A DNA stretch of 64,000 nt. Origin: Planctomycetota bacterium. GTDB taxonomy: Bacteria; Planctomycetota; Planctomycetia; Planctomycetales; Planctomycetaceae. The DNA lies in the NCBI GenBank assembly GCA_027618475.1, contig JAQCEJ010000012.1:17377-81376 (forward strand), written 5' to 3'. The notes under the pieces are model-generated. The model searched no databases. It was not told the DNA's origin and was given only the letters and a program-made list of their open reading frames with translations. Both the position numbers and the translations under genes were made by a program. This document shows positions 48,432-57,328 of this stretch, piece after piece (within the stretch, counting starts at the first letter, position 1; each line of letters starts with the position of its first letter).

Positions 48432-49799
48432 GTGCATCAAAATTCGATGTATCGCAGTTTACTGCTTCCCGACTTGCGCGTCATGCTCTCCGAGAATGAC
48501 GAAGCCGGGTTGAGCGAGTTTTGTGACGCGCTGCATCCCGCCGTCAGCGCTGAGGTTCTCGAAGAACTCGAAAGCCGTGAGGCCTGGCGTGTTCTCACGC
48601 ATTGCGATGTCCGCCGGCAGGCAGAGATTTTCGAATTCCTCGACCACCCTCAGCAGATGATGCTTGTCGACGTGGTGGAACGGAAGGAACTGTCCAAACT
48701 CATCGAAGCAATGTCGGCCGACGAACGGGTCGATGTTCTCTCGAAGATGGATCCCGGTCACGTCGAGAATCTGCTGCCGCTGATGGCCCATGCCGAGCGT
48801 ACGGATATTCGCAAACTGCTGTCGTATCCGGAAAACAGCGCCGGTTCGATTATGACGACCGATTACGCCTCGCTTAACGAAGGAATCGTCGCGAGCGAAG
48901 CGCTCGAACAATTACGGCACCAGGCCCCCGACAGTGAAACTATTTATTATGTCTACATCGTCGATGAAGGCCGCCGTTTACGAGGAATCATTTCGCTTCG
49001 CGAATTGATTCTCTCCAAACCGGGCACACCGATTTCGAATATCATGAATCGCGATGTGATATCGGTGCGAGTCGACGACGATCAGGAATCGGTGGCCCAC
49101 GAATTGGCGCGGTTCGACTTCATCGCCATACCGGTCGTCGATAATCAGAATCGCCTGGTTGGTATCGTTACGCACGACGACGTGATTGACGTGTTGCAGG
49201 AAGAAGCCCAGGAAGACGCCTATCGCGCCGGTGCCGTGCAGCCGATGCAAGGAAGTTATCTCACGCTTCCGGTGCTGACCATCAGCTGGAATCGCGGCAT
49301 TTGGCTGGTCGCGCTGCTCGGTGCAGCACTGATGACGGCCGCCGTTTTGAACCATTACCAATCGGTCTCGACGTCGTTCGTCTGGATGATTTCGTTTCTC
49401 CCGCTGGTTCTGGCGAGCGGGGGGAATGCCGGGACGCAGTCGGCGACGCTGATCATTCGCGCGATCGCCGTCGAAGATTTGGACAAGTCCGATTTATTTC
49501 GGCTGATGAAGCGCGAGATACTGACGGCGACAATTCTGGGAACCACGCTGATGCTGCTCGCATTTTTCGGCAGTTTGATGTTTCTGTCCTGGTCCGAAGC
49601 AAGCGTGCTCGCGCTGACGGTGTTTCTTGTTGTGGTCTTAGGGAGTATCAACGGTCTGGTGTTCCCGTTGATCTTCCGCCGTCTGGGGATGGACCCTGCA
49701 TTGATGTCGAACCCGCTCATCGCGTCGCTAAGCGACCTCATCGGCGTATTCATCTACTTTAATGCGGCGGTCTGGCTGCTTGCCGAGCAGAAAGCGTGA
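48432..49799 (+). CDS. mgtE: Magnesium transporter MgtE
   Basis: This is an Mg2+ channel of 455 residues. The N-terminal superhelical domain (residues 1-125) with MSADERVDVLSKMDP is followed by two CBS domains (GSIMTTDYASLNE and PISNIMNRDVISVRVDDD) that sense Mg2+, then five membrane helices starting near GIWLVALLGAALM. The pore motif ASGGNAGTQSATLIIRA is the MgtE signature. The start is a GTG at 48432, with an ATG five codons later as an alternative. No Mg2+ riboswitch is visible in the 194-bp leader. Confidence 0.94.
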   Translation: MHQNSMYRSLLLPDLRVMLSENDEAGLSEFCDALHPAVSAEVLEELESREAWRVLTHCDVRRQAEIFEFLDHPQQMMLVDVVERKELSKLIEAMSADERVDVLSKMDPGHVENLLPLMAHAERTDIRKLLSYPENSAGSIMTTDYASLNEGIVASEALEQLRHQAPDSETIYYVYIVDEGRRLRGIISLRELILSKPGTPISNIMNRDVISVRVDDDQESVAHELARFDFIAIPVVDNQNRLVGIVTHDDVIDVLQEEAQEDAYRAGAVQPMQGSYLTLPVLTISWNRGIWLVALLGAALMTAAVLNHYQSVSTSFVWMISFLPLVLASGGNAGTQSATLIIRAIAVEDLDKSDLFRLMKREILTATILGTTLMLLAFFGSLMFLSWSEASVLALTVFLVVVLGSINGLVFPLIFRRLGMDPALMSNPLIASLSDLIGVFIYFNAAVWLLAEQKA

Positions 49800-49861
49800 T
49801 GTCGTTTGGACGCCATTGCACTATTTGCTGATGTCGTGTTCAATGGTGGATCGACACCAAC

Positions 49862-50272
49862 ATGGCCCGTCCGAACCGTTCCACTTTTCGGCTCATCGCT
49901 ATGAATCCATCCACCAAGCCGCAAAACCTCATGTTCGGTCTCGTCGGAGCTCTTGTCGGTGGAGTCATCGGCTACTTCGCATTCTTCTGGATCGTACGAC
50001 AGGGCTTTTATGCGCTTTTGGTTCCGGCGTCACTCTTGGGATTAGGTGCCGGGCTCGCGGCACGGCAACGGATTGTTCCGCTCGCCGTCATTTGCAGCAT
50101 TGCCGGGCTCTTGCTCGGAATTGCCACCGAATGGAAATTCGCGCCGTTCAAGGCCGATCATAGTTTTCTGTTTTTCGTGACGCATCTGCACGACTTAAAA
50201 CCGATCACGCTGATCATGATCGCCGTCGGCGGATTTTTCAGTTATCGACTGGCGCTCGGGTTCCAACGGTGA
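49862..50272 (+). CDS. Small integral membrane protein, unknown function
   Basis: This protein has up to four hydrophobic helices: LMFGLVGALVGGVIGYFAFFWIV, ALLVPASLLGLGAGLAA, LAVICSIAGLLLGIA and ITLIMIAVGGFFSY. No family is recognised. Two starts are possible: 49862 or the ATG at 49901 (MNPSTKPQ); neither has a clear ribosome site. It lies between mgtE and a regulator on the same strand with 62 and 139 bp gaps, and no link is evident. Confidence 0.65.
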   Translation: MARPNRSTFRLIAMNPSTKPQNLMFGLVGALVGGVIGYFAFFWIVRQGFYALLVPASLLGLGAGLAARQRIVPLAVICSIAGLLLGIATEWKFAPFKADHSFLFFVTHLHDLKPITLIMIAVGGFFSYRLALGFQR

Positions 50273-50411
50273 TTGCGAATCGCTCTGTAGCGTAAAGCCT
50301 CTGCCTCGCGGCAATCCATTTTTTCTCCATGTCTCCCCGTCTTCGTCTGTGGTAATATGACATTATTAATGAACTCAATCACCAACACCTCTCACGCGTA
50401 ATGACAGAAGC

Positions 50412-51818
50412 ATGGCCAGACCGCGCAAACGACCGAGCTGGGACGTTCGTCTTGTCAATTCGACAAGCCCGGTCTGCTTGTTGAACGCCGCCCGTAAAGT
50501 GGTGATGTTCAACGCGGGATGCGAACGACTCACTGGCTGGTCGGCGGACGACGTTGTCGGCAACGTCTGCGAGTTTCGCAGTGATGCCGCGCCGGGTGAA
50601 GTCGAATCGCTCCTCTCGGGGTTGTGTCCCTCGGCAGACGTGCTGGCCGGACAGGCGTCGAGCGTTCCGATTTACCTGATTCCGAAAAAAGGTCAGCCTT
50701 TGCCGCGCCTGGTCCATTTTTTTCCGCTCGAACAAGACCGGCAGATCGATCTGATTTTGATCGTGATATCGCCGCTCAAGTCGCCGCATTCGACGGCCGG
50801 AGTGTCGCCAGCGCAGAAGTGGCACGCCGAGCTGGCGTCGTTGCGATTACAGTTGAGGCAACGATTCGGAATCTCGTCGTGCGTGGCGAACAGTTCGAGT
50901 ATGCAGCGCGTGCTGACGCAGATGCAGTTGGCAAAATCGGTTCGCTCGGCGGTCCATTTCGTAGGTGAAGCGGGAACAGGAAAAGAACATCTGGCCCGTT
51001 CGATCCATTATGATGCCGACCCGAAAAAACGGTCTTTCGTACCGCTCGATTGCCGGCAGATACCGGTGCGCGAGTTGAAACAGACCGTTCGTCGGCTGCT
51101 GGCCGATAATGCCCGTGAGGGAGACCCCTCGGCGGCGCTCTATCCGGGAACGGTCTTTCTGATCAATGTCGAATGTACGCCTCGCGACGTGCAAGAAGCG
51201 ATTATCGAGGCGTATCAGCCAGGGGGGACGGCGCTCACGCACGACTTGCGTTTGATGTCCTCGAGTACGCACGAGTTGACGGAGTGCGTGAACGCGGAGG
51301 AATTACTGGAGCCGTTTTATTTGTTACTCACGCCACTGGTCTTGCAGCTACCACCGTTGCGCCACCGCAAAGATGATCTTGAACTTCTGAGCCAGCATTT
51401 TCTGGAACGGGACAATAAAGGGGCCGGAAAACAGCTCACCGGTTTTGCCGCTGACGTCTTGACGCAATTTCGCGAATACAACTGGCCGGGCAATCTCGAC
51501 GAGCTGTCGCAGGTCGTTAATGCTGCCCGCGCTTCGGCATCGGGGTCGATGATCACCATCCCCGATTTGCCACTCCGATTTCGATCCGGAGTCGACGCCC
51601 AAAGTATTGGCCCGGCGGTTGTTCCCCAGCAAGTCGAAAACCTCGAAGCGCTGCTCACCCGCATCGAAACCGAACAGATACAACTCGCCCTCGAACAATC
51701 GCATTTCAACAAAAGTAAAGCCGCCGATGCGCTCGGTATCACCCGGCCTCGCTTGTATCGGAGAATGGAACAACTGGGAATCGTCGATCGGGAAGATCGC
51801 TTGAAGTCGGCAACTTAA
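50412..51818 (+). CDS. Degenerate sigma-54-type AAA+ regulator with PAS and Fis-type HTH
   Basis: The 468-residue protein starts with a PAS-like domain (SPVCLLNAARKVVMFNAGCERLTGWSADDVVG). The central AAA+ part has Walker A GEAGTGKEHLARSIHYD (about residue 185), but the usual GAFTGA loop, which contacts sigma-54, is absent. The Walker B position reads TVFLINVE instead of the usual LFLDE, so ATPase activity looks lost. The AAA+ C-subdomain is recognisable (LPPLRHRKDDLELLSQHFLER, EYNWPGNLDELSQVV). A Fis-type helix-turn-helix ends the protein (FNKSKAADALGITRPRLYRRMEQLGI). It may bind DNA without activating sigma-54. Confidence 0.82.
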   Translation: MARPRKRPSWDVRLVNSTSPVCLLNAARKVVMFNAGCERLTGWSADDVVGNVCEFRSDAAPGEVESLLSGLCPSADVLAGQASSVPIYLIPKKGQPLPRLVHFFPLEQDRQIDLILIVISPLKSPHSTAGVSPAQKWHAELASLRLQLRQRFGISSCVANSSSMQRVLTQMQLAKSVRSAVHFVGEAGTGKEHLARSIHYDADPKKRSFVPLDCRQIPVRELKQTVRRLLADNAREGDPSAALYPGTVFLINVECTPRDVQEAIIEAYQPGGTALTHDLRLMSSSTHELTECVNAEELLEPFYLLLTPLVLQLPPLRHRKDDLELLSQHFLERDNKGAGKQLTGFAADVLTQFREYNWPGNLDELSQVVNAARASASGSMITIPDLPLRFRSGVDAQSIGPAVVPQQVENLEALLTRIETEQIQLALEQSHFNKSKAADALGITRPRLYRRMEQLGIVDREDRLKSAT

Positions 51819-52012
51819 TCCTTCTCCCTTGGGGAGAAGGTGGCCGCAGGCCGGATGAGGGCGCTTTTGAAGAGAAGGATGAAGGATGAGCCAGAGGGAA
51901 GAATGCAATTGGATCTTTTTTTGACTCATCCTTCATCCCTCGTTTGAAAGACACCCTCACCCCGGCCCTCTCCCAGAGGGAGAGGGAGAAAAACCGAAAA
52001 AAGGAACCATAA
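51819..52012. repeat. Nested inverted repeats in intergenic region (REP/MITE-like)
   Basis: This region is a palindromic set. CCTTCTCCCTTGGGGAGAAGG (51820-51840) is itself a hairpin, and a related element CCCTCTCCCAGAGGGAGAGGG (51966-51986) lies in the opposite half. Between them GGATGAAGGATGAG (around 51877-51890) and CTCATCCTTCATCC (around 51926-51939) form a perfect 14-bp inverted repeat. The whole resembles dispersed intergenic palindromes seen in many genomes. It may also act as a terminator for the gene ending at 51818. Confidence 0.75.
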
Positions 52013-53275
52013 ATGCCCAATACCCGTCCGAAAGTGGCTGCGATTTTTACCGTCATGCGGTTTCGCAGTCACGCCTACGATATTCTTGAAAACTTTCGCG
52101 ACCCTTATCTGTTCAACGGAGAACTGGTCGATCCCGGCGTCGACGTGGTTTCGTTCTACGCCGATCAACGTGCCCCCGAAGGGGACATGCTCGACGAAGC
52201 CCGGGCCAAGTTTGATGTACCACTCTACGATACGATCGCCGGGGCTCTCTGTTGCGGCGGCGACAAACTTGCTGTCGACGCCGTTCTCGTGATCGGCGAG
52301 CACGGAGAATACCCGTACAATCCGCGCTTGCAGCATATGTATCCTCGTAAGCGGTTCTTCGACGAGGTCGTCGCCGTGATGAAGCAGTCGGGGCGTGCGG
52401 TTCCCTATTTCAGCGATAAGCATTTTTCGTATCGTTGGGATTGGATCTCCGAAATGGTCGCGACGGCACGCGAACTCAACATGCCGATGATGGGAGGCAG
52501 TTCGGTCCCGTTGGCACAGCGCGTTCCTGCCACCGAAGTTCCCGCAGATGCCGAGTTCGACGAGGCCGTGGTGATTCACGCCGGTGGACTCGAATCGTAC
52601 GACTTTCACGGTCTCGAAATCCTTCAGTCGCTCGTCGAAGGTCGCAAGGGGGGCGAAGCCGGAGTAAGCCGTATTCAAGTCGTTCAGGGAAAAGACCTCC
52701 GCTCGGCGATCGAATCGGGACGCATCTCGCAACAATTGATCGACGCCGCGATGAAGGCCGAACTCGGCGAAACCGTCGACATCTTTCGCCCGGTTGACGG
52801 CGATCGATCGGGTGAGTTGTCCCCCGCCGCTGAACCCTATGCCCTGCTGCTCGACTACGCCGACGGCCTCAAAGCGTCGGTGCTCCGCGTCGGTGCCAAC
52901 GCCAACCGTTGGAACGCGGCGTTTCAGCTCAAAGGGGAGACCGAACCGCAGGCCTTCCGTTACTTCAATGGGCCGTGGGGAAACCGCAATCTGTTCAAGG
53001 CGCTCTCGCACGCGATACAGCATCTCTTCGTCACCGGTGAAGAACCGTATCCGACGGCAAGAACGGTTCTCACGTCCGGTATCCTGACGGCATCGATGGA
53101 GTCGTACATTCAGGGGGGTGTAACGATCGCCACACCGTTTCTCGAAACGCCGTACCTGCCGAAAGACTTCAAGGTGTTTCGCGAAATGGGTGAATCGTGG
53201 AAAGTGTTAACGAAAGAGACCCCCGAGCCGAAGGATTTTCGACCGGGGTTCGATGTCAGTTTGGTCAAAGGTTAG
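52013..53275 (+). CDS. Conserved protein of unknown function
   Basis: This 420-residue protein has no signal peptide. It begins MPNTRPKVAAIFTVMRFRSHA. The motifs GGDKLAVDAVLVIGEHGEYP, PYFSDKHFSYRWDW, and MMGGSSVPLAQRVP look like a conserved catalytic or ligand-binding surface in a Rossmann-like alternation, and later MESYIQGG. I recognise the style of this protein from planctomycete and acidobacterial genomes but cannot assign a function. The residues around the His/Glu/Asp positions suggest an enzyme. It starts after a repeat-filled intergenic region. Confidence 0.6.
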   Translation: MPNTRPKVAAIFTVMRFRSHAYDILENFRDPYLFNGELVDPGVDVVSFYADQRAPEGDMLDEARAKFDVPLYDTIAGALCCGGDKLAVDAVLVIGEHGEYPYNPRLQHMYPRKRFFDEVVAVMKQSGRAVPYFSDKHFSYRWDWISEMVATARELNMPMMGGSSVPLAQRVPATEVPADAEFDEAVVIHAGGLESYDFHGLEILQSLVEGRKGGEAGVSRIQVVQGKDLRSAIESGRISQQLIDAAMKAELGETVDIFRPVDGDRSGELSPAAEPYALLLDYADGLKASVLRVGANANRWNAAFQLKGETEPQAFRYFNGPWGNRNLFKALSHAIQHLFVTGEEPYPTARTVLTSGILTASMESYIQGGVTIATPFLETPYLPKDFKVFREMGESWKVLTKETPEPKDFRPGFDVSLVKG

Positions 53276-53370
53276 CCGCGACGCGAAGGCTTTGCGTAGC
53301 GGAGCGCTAGCTGCTTCTCTACAATCAGACGGCACCTTATTAATCTGAATTTTGAAAGTGGGAACCAATC

Positions 53371-54267
53371 ATGAATTCAAATCGACACACAATTCATGTG
53401 GCGATACTCGGACTTGCAATGCTCACTTTGAAGGCGAATTCTGCATACGCCATCGACGACTACACCCTCGGCCCCGATTCGATAGTGCAGGAGGGCGTTC
53501 CTCAAGGAACCGTCACACAAGGCCAGTGGACCAGCGAGAAGATCTTTCCCGGTACAGTGCGCGACTATTGGATTTATGTTCCCGCTCAGTACAACGCCGA
53601 CAAGCCGGCGTGCGTGATGGTTTTTCAGGATGGCGGCAGTTACGTCAACCCCGAAGGACAACAGCGGGCCACCGTCGTAATGGATAACCTGATCCACAAG
53701 GGAGAAATGCCCGTAACCATCGGCATCTTCCTGAGCCCCGGCGTCGTTCCGGCGACCGAACCCGACCAGAAGCCGCGCAATAATCGCAGTTTCGAATACG
53801 ATACGCTCAGCGATCAATACGCGAAGTTCTTGCTCGAAGAAATTCTGCCGTTCGTCGGTGAGTCGTATAACCTGACCGAAGACCCCGACGAGCGAGCGAT
53901 CTGCGGCATCAGTTCGGGGGGGATCTGTTCGTGGACCGTCGCGTGGGAGCATCCCGAAGCGTTTCGTAAAGTCCTCAGTCAAATTGGAAGTTTCACGAAT
54001 ATCCGCGGCGGACATGTCTACCCGGCGCTCATCCGCAAAACCGAACGCAAACCAATTCGGGTCTTCCTGCAGGAAGGCTCGAACGATCTCGACAACCTGC
54101 ATGGGAACTGGCCTTTGGCAAATCAGCAGATGGCGGCGGCTCTCAATTTCGCCGGTTACGATTACGAATTCGTGATGGGAGACGGCGCCCACAGCGGAAA
54201 ACATGGCGGAGCGATTCTGCCCGAATCGCTCCGATGGTTATGGAAAGATCGCGTGGAGGAAAAGTAA
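53371..54267 (+). CDS. Secreted esterase D/enterochelin esterase-like hydrolase
   Basis: After a signal peptide ([18 protein letters not shown]) comes an alpha/beta-hydrolase of the putative-esterase type. The oxyanion strand reads [11 protein letters not shown], the nucleophile elbow is CGISSGG, and a histidine lies in [11 protein letters not shown]. Length (298) and layout match planctomycete proteins annotated as gluconolactonase-associated or enterochelin-type esterases. It lies about 95 bp downstream of the unknown gene and about 215 bp before an SMP-30 gene; the two secreted proteins may act on related carbohydrates or lactones, which is inference. Confidence 0.82.
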   Translation: MNSNRHTIHVAILGLAMLTLKANSAYAIDDYTLGPDSIVQEGVPQGTVTQGQWTSEKIFPGTVRDYWIYVPAQYNADKPACVMVFQDGGSYVNPEGQQRATVVMDNLIHKGEMPVTIGIFLSPGVVPATEPDQKPRNNRSFEYDTLSDQYAKFLLEEILPFVGESYNLTEDPDERAICGISSGGICSWTVAWEHPEAFRKVLSQIGSFTNIRGGHVYPALIRKTERKPIRVFLQEGSNDLDNLHGNWPLANQQMAAALNFAGYDYEFVMGDGAHSGKHGGAILPESLRWLWKDRVEEK

Positions 54268-54321
54268 CGGAAGAAATTTTTATCACCACAGAGACGTCGG
54301 GAAGAGACACAAACCATGATC

Positions 54322-54424
54322 GTCCGCAGATTTTCGCAGAAGGACGCAGATAAATGCCCCATAAGAAATCAATTCATTCTTGTCTTTTCTTCACATCTGT
54401 GATCATCTGCGAAAATCTGCGGAC
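54322..54424. repeat. 19-bp perfect inverted repeat in intergenic region
   Basis: GTCCGCAGATTTTCGCAGA (54322-54340) and its exact complement (54406-54424) face each other across a 65-bp loop between two genes on the plus strand. It may be a dispersed repeat. Function unknown. Confidence 0.85.
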
Positions 54425-54481
54425 AAACAATCTGCACGTTACGTCTGTGGTTAGCTTTAGAATTCTTGATTGGACATCATC

Positions 54482-55399
54482 ATGAGACGTTGTTTCGTTG
54501 TTGCGAATGTTGTTTTTCTCTGCGGAATCATCGTTGCGAAGGTATCGCCGCTGCCGGCTCAGGATATGGCGCTGTCGCAGGTGCTCGTCGATGGCGAAGA
54601 CTGGCAACTGTTGGGTGAAGGTTACAAATTTACCGAAGGACCGGCGGTCGATCGGCAGGGGCATGTCTACTTCACCGATATTCCCAATAATGTGATCTAC
54701 GTGATCGACACCGACGGCGCGATTGTGCTGTTCGCCGAGAACACGGCGAATACCAACGGTCTAATGGTCGGTCCTGACGATCGAATCTATGGTTGTCGGA
54801 ACGGCGACAAGCAGATCGTCGCATACACGACCGACGGTGCGATGGAGGTGATCGTCGAAGGGGTGACGTCGAACGATCTGGTGGTGACGTCGAAAGGGGC
54901 GATTTTCTTCACCGATCCGTCGAACGGGCAGGTGTATTATATTTCTCCGCAGCGTGAAATGCGCGTGGTGGCGAACGAGATTCATCCGAACGGGGTGATC
55001 ATGTGGCCCGATGAAGGGACGCTCGTGGTCACCGAACGCGATTCGCTTCATTTGTGGACGTATCGCATCGAATCTGACGGTAGTTTGACGAACCGCGAAC
55101 GGTACTACGGACCGCTGCAGCTCAGATCGGACAGCAAGACACCCGGTTCTGACGGTATGACGGTGGACCGTGATTTCCGGCTGTATGTAACGACGCGTTT
55201 GGGATTGCAGATGTTTGACCCGACCGGTCGGCTAGGGGGCACGATCGCCAAGCCGCACAATGGTCCGATGGCCAACGCCTGCTTCGGCGGGAAAGACTTT
55301 GATTACCTCTACGCCACCTGCGGCGACAAAGTCTATCGGCGAAAGACGAAAGTGACGGGAGTGCCGTATTTTTTGCGGGCAGGTGAAAAGAAAGAGTAG
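54482..55399 (+). CDS. Secreted SMP-30/gluconolactonase-like protein
   Basis: A signal peptide (MRRCFVVANVVFLCGIIVAK, cleavage near LPAQDM) is followed by a six-bladed beta-propeller of about 280 residues. The SMP-30 motifs are GEGYKFTEGPAVDRQG (metal Glu), the Asn/Asp in GVTSNDLVV and EIHPNGVIM, and the metal Asp in TPGSDGMTVD. Family members are gluconolactonases or other calcium-dependent lactonases. The ATG at 54482 is preferred over 54470. Its placement near an esterase suggests sugar or lactone metabolism. Confidence 0.85.
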   Translation: MRRCFVVANVVFLCGIIVAKVSPLPAQDMALSQVLVDGEDWQLLGEGYKFTEGPAVDRQGHVYFTDIPNNVIYVIDTDGAIVLFAENTANTNGLMVGPDDRIYGCRNGDKQIVAYTTDGAMEVIVEGVTSNDLVVTSKGAIFFTDPSNGQVYYISPQREMRVVANEIHPNGVIMWPDEGTLVVTERDSLHLWTYRIESDGSLTNRERYYGPLQLRSDSKTPGSDGMTVDRDFRLYVTTRLGLQMFDPTGRLGGTIAKPHNGPMANACFGGKDFDYLYATCGDKVYRRKTKVTGVPYFLRAGEKKE

Positions 55400-55446
55400 C
55401 ACTGAGTCCGTTGGACTCCTGACATACGGCCTCTATAATTTCCTCC

Positions 55447-57057
55447 ATGTCGCTCCGCATTTCTGATCTCCGTTTGCCGGTGGGTGCTCCGGAAGAAAAA
55501 CTCACCGAGCTGATTGCGCGGCGGTTGAAGCTCCCGCGAACCGACATTACGCGGTGGCGGATTCTGCGAAAAAGTCTCGATGCCCGCTCTCGGCAGGAAT
55601 TGAAATTCGTGTTCTCGGTGGTCGTCGAACTTCCGACCGACGTCGAAGTACACGTCTTGCGAAAAGGGGCCGACGCCGTCGACCATTTCGTCGATGAAGG
55701 TTTCGACGATCCGTTGCCCGGACCTTCGCCGTTAGAGGATCGGCCAATCGTCGTCGGCAGCGGGCCGGCAGGATTGCTTGCCGGGTACTATCTGGCGCTC
55801 AAAGGATTTCGGCCGCTGATTCTCGAACGGGGCAAAGCGGTGAAAGAACGCGTTCCGGCGATTCGGCTGTTCGACTCCGGCGGTCCGCACGATCGCGAAA
55901 ACAATTACCTGTTTGGCGAAGGGGGGGCCGGCTGCTTCAGCGACGGTAAACTGACATGCCGGATGTCGGGATCGGATGTCGATTGGGTGCTCGCGAGTTT
56001 TGTCGAGTGCGGAGGACGAGAGTCGCTGACTTACGAACATCGTCCACACCTCGGCAGCAACAAGTTACCGATGATCTGTCGCAATTATCGCCGAAAGATC
56101 GAAGTCCATGGCGGGGAATACCGCTTCGATTGTTGTGTCGAACGACTCGACATTCAGAATGGTGAAATCCGTGGGGTGTATACTTCGCAGGGTTATCTCA
56201 AGAGTGCGCACGTGATTCTTGCCATCGGTCACAGCGCCCGCGACACGTATCACATGTTGCACGAACTTGGTGTGCCGATCGTACCGAAAGCGTTTCAGCT
56301 CGGCCTGCGCATCGAACATCCGCAAGAGGACGTCAACCGCATAAAATACGGACGCCCTGAATACATCGAGCAACTTGGGGCTGCCGATTACACGTTGACG
56401 GCACGCGGGCAGCGCGATTTGTTTTCGTTCTGTATGTGCGCCGGGGGGATTGTCATTCCGAGCGTCTCCGAGCCCGAGATGTTCTGCTCGAACGGCATGA
56501 GTAACAGCCGTCACGACACTTCGTTTGCGAACAGCGGCCTGGTGGTGACGCTCGACCCGACGGAGTTCGGGTCGGATCATCCGCTGGCGGGTGTGCATTT
56601 GCAGCAGCGGTATGAATCGCTGGCGTTTCTCGCGGGAGACCGCGACTATCTTTGCCCGATTCAACGCGCTTCCGACTATCTGGCGAACACGATGAGCGAT
56701 CGCGAGACGAAATTCGACTGTTCGTATGCTCGCGGCGTCAAAGCGGCAGACCTTACGCAACTGCTTCCCGACGTCATCACCCGCGCCATTCAGGCTGGAT
56801 TGCCGATTATGGATAAGAAATGGAAAGGGTCGTTCCTGAAGCATGCGGTGCTCGTCGGTCCCGAAATGCGGGGCAGCAGCCCGGTGCGAATTCCGCGCGA
56901 TCGAGACACACGACAGACGCCCGGCATTGCCGGGTTGTACCCGGTGGGCGAAGGGGCCGGATATGCTGGAGGAATCGTGAGCGCTGCCGTCGACGGGCTT
57001 CGGACGGCGCGAGAGATTGTCCGTCGATATGCCTCACTCGATGCCAGGCGGTTCTAA
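55447..57057 (+). CDS. COG2509-type FAD-dependent dehydrogenase
   Basis: This 536-residue flavoprotein has an N-terminal domain of about 95 residues, then a Rossmann motif VVGSGPAGLLAGYYLALKG with acidic end (LILERG), a second segment FGEGGAGCFSDGKLT typical of this family, and a late FAD-binding motif GLYPVGEGAGYAGGIVSAAVDG. The segment LGLRIEHPQEDVNR is also conserved in the COG2509 family of FAD-dependent dehydrogenases of unknown substrate. It is not translated with its neighbours; two hairpins follow its stop. Confidence 0.85.
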   Translation: MSLRISDLRLPVGAPEEKLTELIARRLKLPRTDITRWRILRKSLDARSRQELKFVFSVVVELPTDVEVHVLRKGADAVDHFVDEGFDDPLPGPSPLEDRPIVVGSGPAGLLAGYYLALKGFRPLILERGKAVKERVPAIRLFDSGGPHDRENNYLFGEGGAGCFSDGKLTCRMSGSDVDWVLASFVECGGRESLTYEHRPHLGSNKLPMICRNYRRKIEVHGGEYRFDCCVERLDIQNGEIRGVYTSQGYLKSAHVILAIGHSARDTYHMLHELGVPIVPKAFQLGLRIEHPQEDVNRIKYGRPEYIEQLGAADYTLTARGQRDLFSFCMCAGGIVIPSVSEPEMFCSNGMSNSRHDTSFANSGLVVTLDPTEFGSDHPLAGVHLQQRYESLAFLAGDRDYLCPIQRASDYLANTMSDRETKFDCSYARGVKAADLTQLLPDVITRAIQAGLPIMDKKWKGSFLKHAVLVGPEMRGSSPVRIPRDRDTRQTPGIAGLYPVGEGAGYAGGIVSAAVDGLRTAREIVRRYASLDARRF

Positions 57058-57091
57058 TCACCGTGTGATATTGCTTCGAACACGAGATTTT

Positions 57092-57144
57092 CAGAAGGAC
57101 CGGGTCGTTCCTTCTGTCGCCCGCCGGGTTATCAAACCCGTTTC
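57092..57144 (+). terminator. Double hairpin after the flavoprotein gene
   Basis: CAGAAGGA/TCCTTCTG (57092-57099 and 57109-57116) forms a perfect 8-bp stem. A second stem CGGGTT-ATCA-AACCCG (57125-57140) is followed by TTT, a short Rho-independent-like terminator. Confidence 0.6.
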
Positions 57145-57328
57145 CGCAATGGACTTGGAAAAAATCATGACGACTTTAAGATTGAATGTTCTATAATTAT
57201 ATACAAGTCGTTTTATAACATTCTGGACGACAATTTTCCTGTTCGATGTTGACGGTTGGATTGGCCACCGACCGGGTAATGAAGCACGTTCTACTCAAAT
57301 CGTCATTTCTTTTGGCAATTGAAGCGTC

